DNA of 38,058 nt from Chloroflexota bacterium (GTDB lineage Bacteria > Chloroflexota > Anaerolineae > Anaerolineales > Anaerolineaceae), in the NCBI GenBank assembly GCA_029777225.1, contig JAKOSR010000057.1, positions 1-38,058 of the forward strand. The letters run 5' to 3'. Both the position numbers and the translations under genes were made by a program. Of the stretch, positions 8,046-17,757 are shown one piece after another. Below the pieces are notes generated by a model, which saw only the letters and a program-made list of their open reading frames with translations, was not told where the DNA came from and searched no databases. Every line of letters starts with the position of its first letter. Within the stretch, counting starts at the first letter, position 1.

Positions 8046-10864
8046 TCGAGCAGCTCATCCAACCAGGTATCATCCACTTTTTCCAACTCACCCCAATTGC
8101 GCCCAACCCGGGCCTCGGTGGTCAGGGGTACGTCCAGCTTCATGGCGTTTTCCATGACGCTCTTGGCGACGTGGGTGGTTTGTTCCAGTTCCTCTTCAGG
8201 TACCTCAAAGATAAGTTCATCGTGCACTTGCAGCAACATTTTTGCCTTCAGGCCGGCGTGACGGAGCACGCCTGGCAGCTGAATCATGGCAATCTTGACA
8301 ATATCGGCTGCGGTGCCCTGGATGGGGGCGTTGATGGCCTCCCTTTCTTCACGCCGCCGCAAGACTGGGTTGGTACCTTTGACCAAATCGGGGAAGTAGC
8401 GCCGCCGACCGAGCAGGGTTTCCACGTAACCGAGCTGGGCTGCCTGTTGCTTCGTTTTTTCCAGCCAAACCTTGACGCCCGGGAACTCGCGGAAATAGGC
8501 CAGGATGAAGTTCTCCGCTTCGGCCAGGGTCAGGTCGGAGGCACGGGTGAGCCCGAAGGAGCCCATGCCGTAAATCAAGCCGAAATTAATGGCCTTGGCG
8601 TGCCGGCGCTGTTCCTTGGTTACCTGGTCGATGGGGGTCTTGGTGATGGCGGCCGCGGTGGCCGCGTGGATATCCTGCCCTTCGCGGAAGGCTTTGAGCA
8701 TGGCACCATCCTGGGACATGTGCGCCATGATGCGCAGTTCCACCTGCGAGTAATCAATCGCGAGTAGTTTGCAGCCCGGCGCGGCGATAAAACCGTTTCT
8801 AACCCTGCGACCTTGTTCTGTACGGGTCGGGATATTTTGTAGATTGGGGTTTTGGGAGGCAATCCGGCCGGTGACGGTGCCCGTCTGGTTGAAAGAGGTA
8901 TGAACCCGACCCGTGCGGGGGTTCACCTGCAGGGGCAGCGCGTCCACGTAGGTGGATTTGAGTTTGGACAATTCGCGGTAGGTCAGGATTTTTTCAATGA
9001 TGGGGTGCGTATCGCGCATGCTTTCCAGGACGGAGGCGGAGGTGGAATACTTACCACTGCTGGTCTTTTGGGAACGGTCAGGCGGTTCCAGGTTGAGTCG
9101 TTTGAAGAGCATATCTGAAAGCTGTTGGGTGGAATTCAGGTTAAACCGCTCGCCCACCTGTTGGTAGATGGAGTCCTCAAGGTCGGAAATATCCCTGGCA
9201 AGCTCCTCGCTAAAAACGTCAAAAAGCGGCAAATCCAGCAGGATGCCGGCCTCTTCCATTTCGGCCAGGACTGGGATAAGGCGCACTTCCAGGTCACGGT
9301 TCAAGCCGGTGGCTCTGACCTCCTCCAGCCTGGCGGTAAGGGGTTCAACCAGACGCAGGGTCATGGCGGCGTCCGCGGCCGCGTAGGGCGCTGCCTGCGC
9401 GATGGGCACCTGCGCCATACTAATTTGGTTCCGGCCGGTACCGATGAGCGCTTCGATGTGGGTCATCTCCACGCCCAGCCGGATCCAGGCCTGGGACTTT
9501 AGGCCGAGGTTGCGGGAGGTGGGGTTAATCAGCCACTCGGCAATCATCGTATCAAAGGTGATGGGTTCCAAGCTAAACCCCGCCTGGCGTAAAACCAACA
9601 GGTCAAACTTGGCATTATGAGCCACCTTGTCAATTTTGGGGTTGCTGAGCAGAGGGTCCAGCACTATGCGTACTTCTTCAAGTGGCAGTTGGTTGCCCTG
9701 CAGATGCCCGACCGGGATGTAAAAGCCCTGGTCCGGGTCACACGCGAGGGAAATACCCACCAGGTCCGCGCGCATCGGGTCCAGTTCAGAAGTCTCGGTG
9801 TCCAGGGCGATTTGCTTGGCGGCATCCAGCGTACGCACGCAATCCCGCAACGCGGTGGGTGTATCCACGATGATGGTTTGAACCAATCCATCCGCGATTT
9901 TCGGGGTGTTGGGGCTGGCGGCCGGTCCTTCGTCAATGAAAAGGGAGGCCTGCACTGGGGTGGCCATTTCAGGTTTGAGTTTTTTTTCCAGCGCTTTCAA
10001 ACGCTGGGTAATGGTGCGGAACTCCAGCTGCCTGAAGAGCTCGACCAAGGCACCCGGATTGAAGTTATCCGCCCTGGCCTTGTCGAGGTCCAGGCTGACG
10101 CCCAGGTCCGTCCGGATACGAGCCAGGTCCTGGCTGAGGTAGGCAGACTTGCGCCCTTCCTCAAGCGCTTTTTGGGCGCGGCCGGTTAATTGGTCCAGGT
10201 GGGCGTAAACATTATCGAGGGTGCCATATTCCTTGAGCAGGGCCACCGCGGTTTTTTCACCAATTCCCCTTACCCCCGGGATGTTATCGGAGGTATCTCC
10301 GAGGAGAGCCTTGTAATCCACCACTTGGTTTGGGAAGACGCCGAGCTTCTTTTCCACGTCCTCGGGAAAAAAGTCTTCGTTTTGGTTGGTGCGCGCGTTG
10401 GGAAGCGTCACCACGATACGGTTGGTGACCATCTGGAGCAGGTCCCGGTCTCCGGTGATGATTTTAACCCCCAGGCCTTCCTTGTCGGCCGCCCAGACGG
10501 CCAGGCTGCCAATCACATCGTCGGCTTCATAGTTTTCCATTTCTATCCGCGGGATACCGAGGAGGTCCACCATCTCGCGAATGCGTTCAATTTGCTGGCG
10601 CAGATCCTCAGGCATTTTAGCCCGGGTGGCTTTGTACTCCCCGTAAAGCTCATGCCGGAAAGTCCGGCCGGTATCGAAGGAAACCGCCATGTAATCCGGT
10701 TCCTCCTGTTCCAGGATTCTTATCAGCATGCTGGCAAAGCCATAAATGCCCGCGGTGGGTTCGCCCGTGCTGGTGGTCCAGCGCGTGTTTCCGCCGGCTG
10801 TCAACGCGAAATACGCGCGGTAAGCGATGGCATGACCGTCAAGCAGGTATAGGATTTTAGGCAT
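8033..10864 (-). CDS. polA: DNA polymerase I with 5'-3' and 3'-5' exonuclease domains
   Basis: MPKILYLLDGHAIAYRAYFAL start; GDTSDNIPGVRGIGEKTA; IALDTETSELDP; DYSQVELRIMAHMS; QVHDELIFEVPEEE. Confidence 0.97.
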   Translation of the reverse strand: MPKILYLLDGHAIAYRAYFALTAGGNTRWTTSTGEPTAGIYGFASMLIRILEQEEPDYMAVSFDTGRTFRHELYGEYKATRAKMPEDLRQQIERIREMVDLLGIPRIEMENYEADDVIGSLAVWAADKEGLGVKIITGDRDLLQMVTNRIVVTLPNARTNQNEDFFPEDVEKKLGVFPNQVVDYKALLGDTSDNIPGVRGIGEKTAVALLKEYGTLDNVYAHLDQLTGRAQKALEEGRKSAYLSQDLARIRTDLGVSLDLDKARADNFNPGALVELFRQLEFRTITQRLKALEKKLKPEMATPVQASLFIDEGPAASPNTPKIADGLVQTIIVDTPTALRDCVRTLDAAKQIALDTETSELDPMRADLVGISLACDPDQGFYIPVGHLQGNQLPLEEVRIVLDPLLSNPKIDKVAHNAKFDLLVLRQAGFSLEPITFDTMIAEWLINPTSRNLGLKSQAWIRLGVEMTHIEALIGTGRNQISMAQVPIAQAAPYAAADAAMTLRLVEPLTARLEEVRATGLNRDLEVRLIPVLAEMEEAGILLDLPLFDVFSEELARDISDLEDSIYQQVGERFNLNSTQQLSDMLFKRLNLEPPDRSQKTSSGKYSTSASVLESMRDTHPIIEKILTYRELSKLKSTYVDALPLQVNPRTGRVHTSFNQTGTVTGRIASQNPNLQNIPTRTEQGRRVRNGFIAAPGCKLLAIDYSQVELRIMAHMSQDGAMLKAFREGQDIHAATAAAITKTPIDQVTKEQRRHAKAINFGLIYGMGSFGLTRASDLTLAEAENFILAYFREFPGVKVWLEKTKQQAAQLGYVETLLGRRRYFPDLVKGTNPVLRRREEREAINAPIQGTAADIVKIAMIQLPGVLRHAGLKAKMLLQVHDELIFEVPEEELEQTTHVAKSVMENAMKLDVPLTTEARVGRNWGELEKVDDTWLDELLDQAS

Positions 10865-10874
10865 GAGTACCTCG

Positions 10875-11408
10875 TTAGAAGATTTGATACCAATAAGGCC
10901 AATATTGCGCCTGTGTGGCAGATTGGGCTGAGCTTGGAGTGGTTTGCGCGACGCTTGCTCGGACTGGCTGGGTGTGGTTTTCAGCATCCTGGGCGGCCTT
11001 TGAGCTAGCGGCTGCCTGGAGGAATTCAGCCAGCACCGCTTCCTCATGGCTGCTGAGACCGCCGTTTTTTGGGGCGCTCAGCGCTGTGAGCTCTGCGAGG
11101 GTTTTGGCAGCCTGGCTTCGCATGGAGGAAAGGCGCACACGGTCGGGAAAAAGCAGGCAGACCTGCCTTTTATCCGGCAAAAAGTCGTTGTAGACCAGGC
11201 AGGGCTGTTCGTTCACCTTGCGCGCGTTGATCTTTTGGGGTGTCGGAGAGGGCGGAAAGCCCTGAAGGGAAGCTGGCAGCAACGCGCCACTGGAAGCCAC
11301 CAGGGTGTACCCCTCAAACACCAACACACCGAGTACCCCTTCCGGGAGGCGGGATCGGTATTCATTTAGCACGCTTTGATAGTTAATCTGCTGTTCGGGA
11401 GTTGCCAT
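10875..11408 (-). CDS. Hypothetical protein upstream of polA
   Basis: ORF with AGGCGG upstream of MATPEQQINYQ; 10 nt from the polA start; no family recognised. Confidence 0.6.
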   Translation of the reverse strand: MATPEQQINYQSVLNEYRSRLPEGVLGVLVFEGYTLVASSGALLPASLQGFPPSPTPQKINARKVNEQPCLVYNDFLPDKRQVCLLFPDRVRLSSMRSQAAKTLAELTALSAPKNGGLSSHEEAVLAEFLQAAASSKAAQDAENHTQPVRASVAQTTPSSAQSATQAQYWPYWYQIF

Positions 11409-11565
11409 GAACCGCCTTTCACCTTGCATAAGTGTAGCATCCGCCGCCTCTCTAGGCAAGTTACATATGGGGCGGGAGGGCGTTCCGCCCCCGGTTTTTA
11501 CAGAGTTTGGTCATTCGCCATGCAGCAGTGATATCATGGCAGTAGATAGAAACAGGAGGTTGTAA

Positions 11566-12963
11566 ATGCTTCAGGATTATCTTCAAGCGTATGTCAACAA
11601 ATATGGTTTTTCTGGATATACCGAACTTCGCGCGCAACAGAACCGCAATCGCGGCGTGATGATGCTTAATGGCAGCCTGACTGCCAATACCAGCGGTACC
11701 AGCCGGGGTTTATCGGCGAGGGTGGTGAAGGGAGGCGCCTATGGCTTTGCCTCAGGCACTGGTTATGGGGACAACCTGGAGGCAATCGCGAGGGTGGTCC
11801 AAACCGCCACCAGCAACGCGACTTTCCTGGATAGCCGTGTTCAGCGCGGCAAGCCCGACTTCCCTGCCAACGCGCCTTTCGTCCGCAAGGATGGGCTGGA
11901 GCATGACCTGCCAGTGGAGCAGAGCTACCTGCTTGGTATCGTCGATGAGCTCGACAGCTACATCGCCGAACGTTTTCCGCGGCTGCTCAGCCGGCGCGTC
12001 TTCGCCCGCGTGCTCGATATGGAGAAGCTGCTCTATACCAGCGATGGCGTGGTCTCGCACTCCTATGTGCCGCGATCGAACATTTACGTCGTCCTGACCA
12101 CCCAGGACAAGGATGGCCAGCCCGTGGAGCATTTTAAAGTGATGGGCGGATATGGTAACTTCCTGAACAAGTTTCCAAACGCTCAAGACCTGTTTGGTCA
12201 GCTCGAAAAACAATACGAGCAGCTTATCCTGAAGGCTGAGGGTGTGTATGCCAAACCCGGCATCCAAACCGTCATCCTGGACTCGGACCTGGCGGGGATT
12301 TTGGCGCATGAAGCCGTGGGGCATACCGTGGAAGCCGATTTTGTGGAAACTGGTTCGGTGGGGGGGCCGATGTTTGGCAAACAGGTTGCCAGCGAAAAGG
12401 TCAGCCTGGTGGATATTGCCCACACGGCTTTTGGCAAGCTCGCGCCTGTGCCGGTGTTTGTGGATGACGAAGGCACACTGGCACAGGACCAGATGCTAAT
12501 CGAGAATGGCATCCTCACCGGTTACATGCACAATAAAGAATCAGCCCTGAAGTTTGGTCATACCCCCAACGGAAACGCGCGCGCTTATGAGTTCTCTGAC
12601 GAGCCGCTAATCCGTATGCGCAACACCTGCATCCTGCCCGGCACCGACAAGCTGGAAGATATGATCGAGTCCGTTGAGGATGGCTATTTCTTCACCGACA
12701 TGAACAACGGTCAGGCGGACTCCACCGGCGAGTTTATGTTCGGCGTTCCGATGGGTTTTGAGATCAAGCATGGCAAACTTGGACGGGCAGTCAAAGACAC
12801 GACCGTCTCTGGTGTGGCCTTCGAGGTGCTGAAAACCGCGGACATGGTAAGCGACACCGTCACTTGGACCAACTCGGGTATGTGCGGCAAAAAGCAGATG
12901 ATCCCGGTGGGCATGGGTGGGCCGGCAATTAAAGTTCAGATCAATGTGGGAGGTCGGGCATGA
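11566..12963 (+). CDS. tldD: TldD-type metallopeptidase
   Basis: DLAGILAHEAVGHTVEADFVETGS (HExxxH), SGMCGKKQMIPVGMGGPAIKV C-terminus; AGGAGG SD. Confidence 0.92.
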   Translation: MLQDYLQAYVNKYGFSGYTELRAQQNRNRGVMMLNGSLTANTSGTSRGLSARVVKGGAYGFASGTGYGDNLEAIARVVQTATSNATFLDSRVQRGKPDFPANAPFVRKDGLEHDLPVEQSYLLGIVDELDSYIAERFPRLLSRRVFARVLDMEKLLYTSDGVVSHSYVPRSNIYVVLTTQDKDGQPVEHFKVMGGYGNFLNKFPNAQDLFGQLEKQYEQLILKAEGVYAKPGIQTVILDSDLAGILAHEAVGHTVEADFVETGSVGGPMFGKQVASEKVSLVDIAHTAFGKLAPVPVFVDDEGTLAQDQMLIENGILTGYMHNKESALKFGHTPNGNARAYEFSDEPLIRMRNTCILPGTDKLEDMIESVEDGYFFTDMNNGQADSTGEFMFGVPMGFEIKHGKLGRAVKDTTVSGVAFEVLKTADMVSDTVTWTNSGMCGKKQMIPVGMGGPAIKVQINVGGRA

Positions 12964-14282
12964 AACAGGCGTTCGAAGTGAAAGACAAAGCATTGCTTGA
13001 GGCAGCCGAGTTGATCCTGGCTGAGGTCAAGGCAATCGGGGCGGATGAGGGCGAAACCTGGGTGAGCCGTAACGCGCTGACGGAACTTTATTATGAGCTC
13101 GGCAAGGTCAGCATGGTGCGCACGGTATTCTCGGACAAGGTCAGTCTCAAGCTCTTGAAGGATAAACGCAAAGGCAGCACCACCCTCAACAGCTTTAATC
13201 CCGGGGACATTCGCCTGGCAGTGCGGGAAGCCTGGCAGGCGGCGCAGTCGGCTGCCCCTGATGAAGCAGAAGGGATTGCCGAGCTCCAGGAGAATCTCAG
13301 CTTCTGTGCCGGTGAAGAGCAGCCTAACCTGGATGCCATGTACGGGCAGTTGGATCAACTCCTCAAGGATGTCCGGCAGGACTTTCCAAAGATTAGCTTT
13401 GATTCAATCGGCATTGAGCACAACTTTGGCGAAAAACTGTATGCCAACACCAATGGCGTCAGGCTGTCTGATCGGCGGGGTGTTTACCAGCTGAGCAACA
13501 TGTTTATGGCAAAGGAGGAGGGGAAAACCTCTTCGTTCAACTACTTTGCCACTGTCTACGAGAACCCTTCCGATAGGGTTTGCAAGGAAAGCCGGGTGAG
13601 ACGCTTGTTGGATGAAAGCCAGCGCCAGATTGTGACAGAACAATTTGAGGGCAGTTTTGAGGGGGACGTGGTGGTCACTCCGGGTTGCCTGGAAAACATC
13701 CTTGCTTTTGTGGCGGAAAATTACCTGGAAGATGGCGCGCTCATCTCCGGAACCAGCCCCTGGAAAGATAAAATCGGGGCGCAGGTAGCCAGCCCTCTGA
13801 TTAACTTTGAACTCATTGCCGAAGATCCAAATCTGCCTGGCGCAAGCCAATTGAGCGGAGATGGCTATGTGGCTGAAAACATGCCCCTGATCGAACAGGG
13901 TGTGCTTAAGAACTTCATCCTGAGCCGTTACGGTGCTGCCAGGACGGGTTTACCGCGTTCCCAAAATAGCGGCGGCAGCTTTGTGCTTGGCAATGGCGCT
14001 ACCCCCCTGGAGGAACTTATCTCTGGAGTGAAGAAGGGCATCCTGATGGGCAGATTCTCAGGCGGAAGCCCCAGCCCTGCCGGCGACCTAAGCGGCGTGG
14101 CTAAGAACAGCTTCCTGATCGAGAATGGCCAGGTCACCAAACCCCTGAGCGAGGTGATGATCTCTGGCAACCTGGCTAATATGCTGCGCGATACCGTGGC
14201 GGTCAGCCAGGAACGCGAAAACTCAGGCTATTGGCTGTTACCCTGGATCCGCGTGAGCGGCATCACTATCTCCGGAAAATAA
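12960..14282 (+). CDS. TldE/PmbA-type protein
   Basis: ATGA overlap with tldD; NSGGSFVLGNG, GILMGRFSGGSPSPAGDLSGVAKNSFLIENG motif. Confidence 0.9.
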   Translation: MKQAFEVKDKALLEAAELILAEVKAIGADEGETWVSRNALTELYYELGKVSMVRTVFSDKVSLKLLKDKRKGSTTLNSFNPGDIRLAVREAWQAAQSAAPDEAEGIAELQENLSFCAGEEQPNLDAMYGQLDQLLKDVRQDFPKISFDSIGIEHNFGEKLYANTNGVRLSDRRGVYQLSNMFMAKEEGKTSSFNYFATVYENPSDRVCKESRVRRLLDESQRQIVTEQFEGSFEGDVVVTPGCLENILAFVAENYLEDGALISGTSPWKDKIGAQVASPLINFELIAEDPNLPGASQLSGDGYVAENMPLIEQGVLKNFILSRYGAARTGLPRSQNSGGSFVLGNGATPLEELISGVKKGILMGRFSGGSPSPAGDLSGVAKNSFLIENGQVTKPLSEVMISGNLANMLRDTVAVSQERENSGYWLLPWIRVSGITISGK

Positions 14283-14305
14283 CACTGAGCAAGATAAAGC
14301 CGATC

Positions 14306-14344
14306 CAACAACGCGGGAGGATTAAAATCCCGCGTTGTTGTTTC
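14306..14344 (+). terminator. Intrinsic terminator after tldDE
   Basis: CAACAACGCGGGA / TCCCGCGTTGTTG, 13-bp stem followed by TTT. Confidence 0.75.
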
Positions 14345-14374
14345 ATAAACCACGAATCGTCGTGCCAATCCGTC

Positions 14375-14380
14375 TATAAT
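14375..14380 (+). promoter_or_regulatory. -10 element TATAAT upstream of the SagB-type gene
   Basis: Perfect TATAAT 33 nt before the ATG; -35 unclear. Confidence 0.4.
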
Positions 14381-14413
14381 TCATCCATTGCCGCTACGAG
14401 AAAAGGACAAATC

Positions 14414-15241
14414 ATGCTCGACCCAGAAATCCAGAAAAAATTGATTGACAAGGGGCGGAACTTTATGAAAAGCTTCTCCACCAGCCTTTATGATGACTTT
14501 GAATCCGACCAGGACCTCAAGCTGCCGCAACCTCCCCTGGTGAAAACCCCCATGACTGAAACCGCCATGATGCTGCCCAGGAATTTTGACGACCTCGACC
14601 TGAAGCAGGACTTCATCACCTTGCTGACCGAGCGCAAGAGCTCGCGGGTCTATACGCAGCAACCTGTCAGCCTGCTACAGCTTTCTTTCATGCTCTGGGC
14701 TACCCAGGGCATAAAATCCATGCGCGGTAAAGCATACGCCACCCTGCGCACGGTACCCTCAGGCGGCGCGCGCCATCCGTTTGAAACCTACCTGCTCGTG
14801 CAGCATGTGGAAGGCTTGCAGCCAGGGGCGTATCATTACCTGCCCATGGGTCACCAGCTTGAGTTCCTGTATCCAGTCGAAGAGCTGCCCGCAGCCATTT
14901 CACTCTCGCTTGAAGGGCAAAGCTGGGCCGCCAAAGCCAGCGTCATCTTTTATTGGAGTTTCGTCGCCTACCGTTGCGAATGGCGCTACGGCATTTGGGC
15001 CCACCGGGCAGCCCTGATTGACGCCGGTCATGTTGGCCAGAATCTGTACCTGGCCTGTGCCGCACTCGGGTTGGGCACCTGCGCTATTGCCGCCTTTGAT
15101 ATGGCAATTTGCGACTCCCTGTTTGGCCTGGATAGCGAGGAGGAGTTCACCGTTTACTGCGCGCCGGTCGGCACCATTTCGGACGCCAACGCGGGTAATG
15201 AAAAAGCGTTTTACCAGTTCGTAGAAGACGAAGGTTTATAA
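14414..15241 (+). CDS. SagB/ThcOx-type nitroreductase-family oxidoreductase
   Basis: LLTERKSSRVYTQQPVSLLQLSFMLWATQG ... RTVPSGGARHPFETYL ... GLQPGAYHYLP ... GHVGQNLYLACAALGLGTCAIAAF. Confidence 0.88.
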   Translation: MLDPEIQKKLIDKGRNFMKSFSTSLYDDFESDQDLKLPQPPLVKTPMTETAMMLPRNFDDLDLKQDFITLLTERKSSRVYTQQPVSLLQLSFMLWATQGIKSMRGKAYATLRTVPSGGARHPFETYLLVQHVEGLQPGAYHYLPMGHQLEFLYPVEELPAAISLSLEGQSWAAKASVIFYWSFVAYRCEWRYGIWAHRAALIDAGHVGQNLYLACAALGLGTCAIAAFDMAICDSLFGLDSEEEFTVYCAPVGTISDANAGNEKAFYQFVEDEGL

Positions 15242-15303
15242 ATTTGAACCCTTGAACGCGCCTGCTGCAAATGGATGGGCGCGGGATGGTGTGAGGAGAC
15301 CCC

Positions 15304-16233
15304 ATGTGGATTTTGTTCGCTTTTCTTTCGGCCTTGTTCGCGGGGATAACCGCAATCCTGGCCAAGTTTGGCATCAGGAAGACTGATTCTTACGTCGCGA
15401 CGGCGATTAGGACTGTGTTTGTATTGCTCTTCGCGTGGCTGATGGTCTTTGTGGTTGGCTCGCAAGGGCAGATTAACCAAATCAGCTCCCGGAGTCTCCT
15501 TTTCCTGGTGCTCTCCGGGTTGAGCACTGGGGCTTCGTGGTTATTTTATTTTAAGGCGCTGCAAATTGGGGACATCAACAAGGTCACCCCAATCGACAAA
15601 TCCAGCCTGGTGTTGACCATGCTGCTGGCCATCATTTTCCTGGGCGAGAGCGTCACCTGGCTGAAAGTGTTCTGCATGGTGTTGATAGGCATTGGCACGT
15701 GGCTGATGATTCAAAAGAAAGCACCCAAGGTCACCCAGCCGGCTGAGGCAAGCTTGCTGGAACCAAGCCAGGCGGAATTGACTTCAACCGGCGAGCTGTT
15801 GCCTGAGGTGCGTGGCAAGCCGTGGATGCTTTACGCGGTTGGTTCGGCGGTGTTCGCGGCCCTTACCTCCATCCTCGGTAAAGTGGGCATCCAGGGGGTT
15901 GAATCCAACCTTGGGACGGCCATCCGGACCATTGTCGTGCTGGTCATGGCCTGGGTAATCGTATTCATCACCCGAAAGCAAAACACCATCAAGTCCATCG
16001 ACAAGCGCAGTTGGATTTTTCTCATCCTTTCAGCGGTGGCGACCGGATCTTCGTGGTTGTGCTATTACAAGGCTCTGCAGGATGGGCCGGCCAGCGTCGT
16101 CGCGCCGATTGACAAGCTCAGCATCGTGGTGACCGTGGGGCTTTCTTATCTCTTCTTCAAGGAGAAGCTCTCGCGCCAGGCCTTGGTTGGACTGGCCTTG
16201 ATTGTGGCCGGGACGCTCTTGTTATTGGTCTGA
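15304..16233 (+). CDS. EamA/DMT-family transporter with two homologous halves
   Basis: Two copies of the TAIRT...WLxYYKALQ...APIDK pattern; ~10 TM helices. Confidence 0.85.
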   Translation: MWILFAFLSALFAGITAILAKFGIRKTDSYVATAIRTVFVLLFAWLMVFVVGSQGQINQISSRSLLFLVLSGLSTGASWLFYFKALQIGDINKVTPIDKSSLVLTMLLAIIFLGESVTWLKVFCMVLIGIGTWLMIQKKAPKVTQPAEASLLEPSQAELTSTGELLPEVRGKPWMLYAVGSAVFAALTSILGKVGIQGVESNLGTAIRTIVVLVMAWVIVFITRKQNTIKSIDKRSWIFLILSAVATGSSWLCYYKALQDGPASVVAPIDKLSIVVTVGLSYLFFKEKLSRQALVGLALIVAGTLLLLV

Positions 16234-16296
16234 AGCGGGTTACGATTCACGGTAAAATGCTGAAGATAAGAACAACGCGCGCTTGGAAGGAATCGC

Positions 16297-16785
16297 ATGG
16301 AAAGAAGAGACAAGACCAATTATTACCTCGATTTGGCAGAAGTGGTCTCGCAGCGGGGCACGTGCCTGCGTAAGAAATACGGTTCGGTCATCGTTAAAAA
16401 TGACGAAGTTGTTTCAACCGGGTATGTGGGGGCTCCGCGGGGCCGGCAGAACTGCACTGACCTTGGGTTCTGCATACGCGAACAGCTTAAAATACCGCGC
16501 GGGGAACGCTATGAGCTGTGCCGCAGTGTTCACTCGGAAGCCAATGCCATCATCAGCGCCTCCCGTGAGCGCATGCTTGGGGCGTCACTTTATCTCTCAG
16601 GGATTGATTTAAAAACCAACGATTACGTGAAAGACGCCAATTGCTGTTCCATGTGCAAGCGTATGATTATCAATGCCGGGATTGAATGGGTGTACATCAG
16701 GGATGACAAGGAGCATTACAGGGTGATTAACGTGCAGGATTGGGTTGTGAATGATGAATCCCTGCAAGGCAACTTTGGTTACTAG
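16297..16785 (+). CDS. Deoxycytidylate (dCMP) deaminase family protein
   Basis: VHSEANAII ... CCSMCKRMIINAGI zinc motifs; NCTDLGFCIRE. Confidence 0.88.
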   Translation: MERRDKTNYYLDLAEVVSQRGTCLRKKYGSVIVKNDEVVSTGYVGAPRGRQNCTDLGFCIREQLKIPRGERYELCRSVHSEANAIISASRERMLGASLYLSGIDLKTNDYVKDANCCSMCKRMIINAGIEWVYIRDDKEHYRVINVQDWVVNDESLQGNFGY

Positions 16786-16866
16786 CTGCGACACTTTTAC
16801 AAGAAGAAGCAATTCCCCGTGTGATTCGGTATCATTGACGGCAATAATCGATTAAGGAGAATGTTG

Positions 16867-17709
16867 ATGGAACGTCAGGTAATTCAGGTAATCCAGGGCA
16901 GGCCCGCCGTGGATGGGGCTGGCGTACGGCTCAACCGTGTGCTTGGGCCCGATAACGTGCTGGATTTCGACCCCTTTTTGATGCTGGATTCTTTTGACTC
17001 AGGCAACCCGCGCGATTACCTGGCCGGCTTTCCGATGCATCCCCACCGCGGAATTGAGACCATCACCTACCTGCTGAGCGGCAGGCTCGCGCACCAGGAC
17101 AGCCTGGGGAACAAAGGCATGATTGAGCCGGGCGGCTCGCAATGGATGACCGCCGGCAGTGGTATTCTCCACCAGGAGATGCCCCAGGCATCCGAGCGTT
17201 TCCTGGGGTTTCAGCTCTGGCTGAACTTGCCCGCGGCTGAAAAGTTCACCGAACCAAAATACTTTGACATCCTCGCCCAGGATGTGGTGCTGGTTCAGGA
17301 AAGCGGACGACAGGTGCGCATCATTTCGGGCCGATATGCCGGCAAGGAAGGCGCGCGGTCGCATCATATCCCTGCCACCATCCTGGATATCAGCCTTGAA
17401 CCCGGCGTGAGCGTGGAAATCCCGGTCGCGGACGAAAATACAGCTTTCCTCTTCCTCATCCAGGGCAACCTGGATGTCGAAGGTGAAACGTACAAGGAGA
17501 AAGCGGCGCTTTTACTGGGTGAAGGTGACAGGGTCGCAGCCCAGGCCCCTGCGGGTGAGCCCGCGCGCTTTACTTTTATTTCAGCCAAACCCCTGCACGA
17601 GCCTGTTGCCTGGGGCGGCCCGATTGTCATGAACACACGTGAAGAATTGAGACAGGCGTTTGATGATTTGCAGAATGGCACATTCATCAAGCACAGCCCG
17701 TCCTGGTAA
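16867..17709 (+). CDS. Pirin family protein
   Basis: FPMHPHRGIETITYLLSGRLAHQDSLGNKGMIEPGGSQWMTAGSGILHQE; AGGAG before MERQVIQ (alternative start 16861). Confidence 0.93.
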   Translation: MERQVIQVIQGRPAVDGAGVRLNRVLGPDNVLDFDPFLMLDSFDSGNPRDYLAGFPMHPHRGIETITYLLSGRLAHQDSLGNKGMIEPGGSQWMTAGSGILHQEMPQASERFLGFQLWLNLPAAEKFTEPKYFDILAQDVVLVQESGRQVRIISGRYAGKEGARSHHIPATILDISLEPGVSVEIPVADENTAFLFLIQGNLDVEGETYKEKAALLLGEGDRVAAQAPAGEPARFTFISAKPLHEPVAWGGPIVMNTREELRQAFDDLQNGTFIKHSPSW

Positions 17710-17757
17710 ATCCATTTATTGAGGCAGCCCGCGAGGAGCACTGCCAGGAGGTTTGCG

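Noticed and set aside
8171-8767. 198-aa plus-strand ORF
   Set aside because: Antisense to the polymerase domain of polA.
11752-12423. 223-aa minus-strand ORF
   Set aside because: Antisense to tldD.
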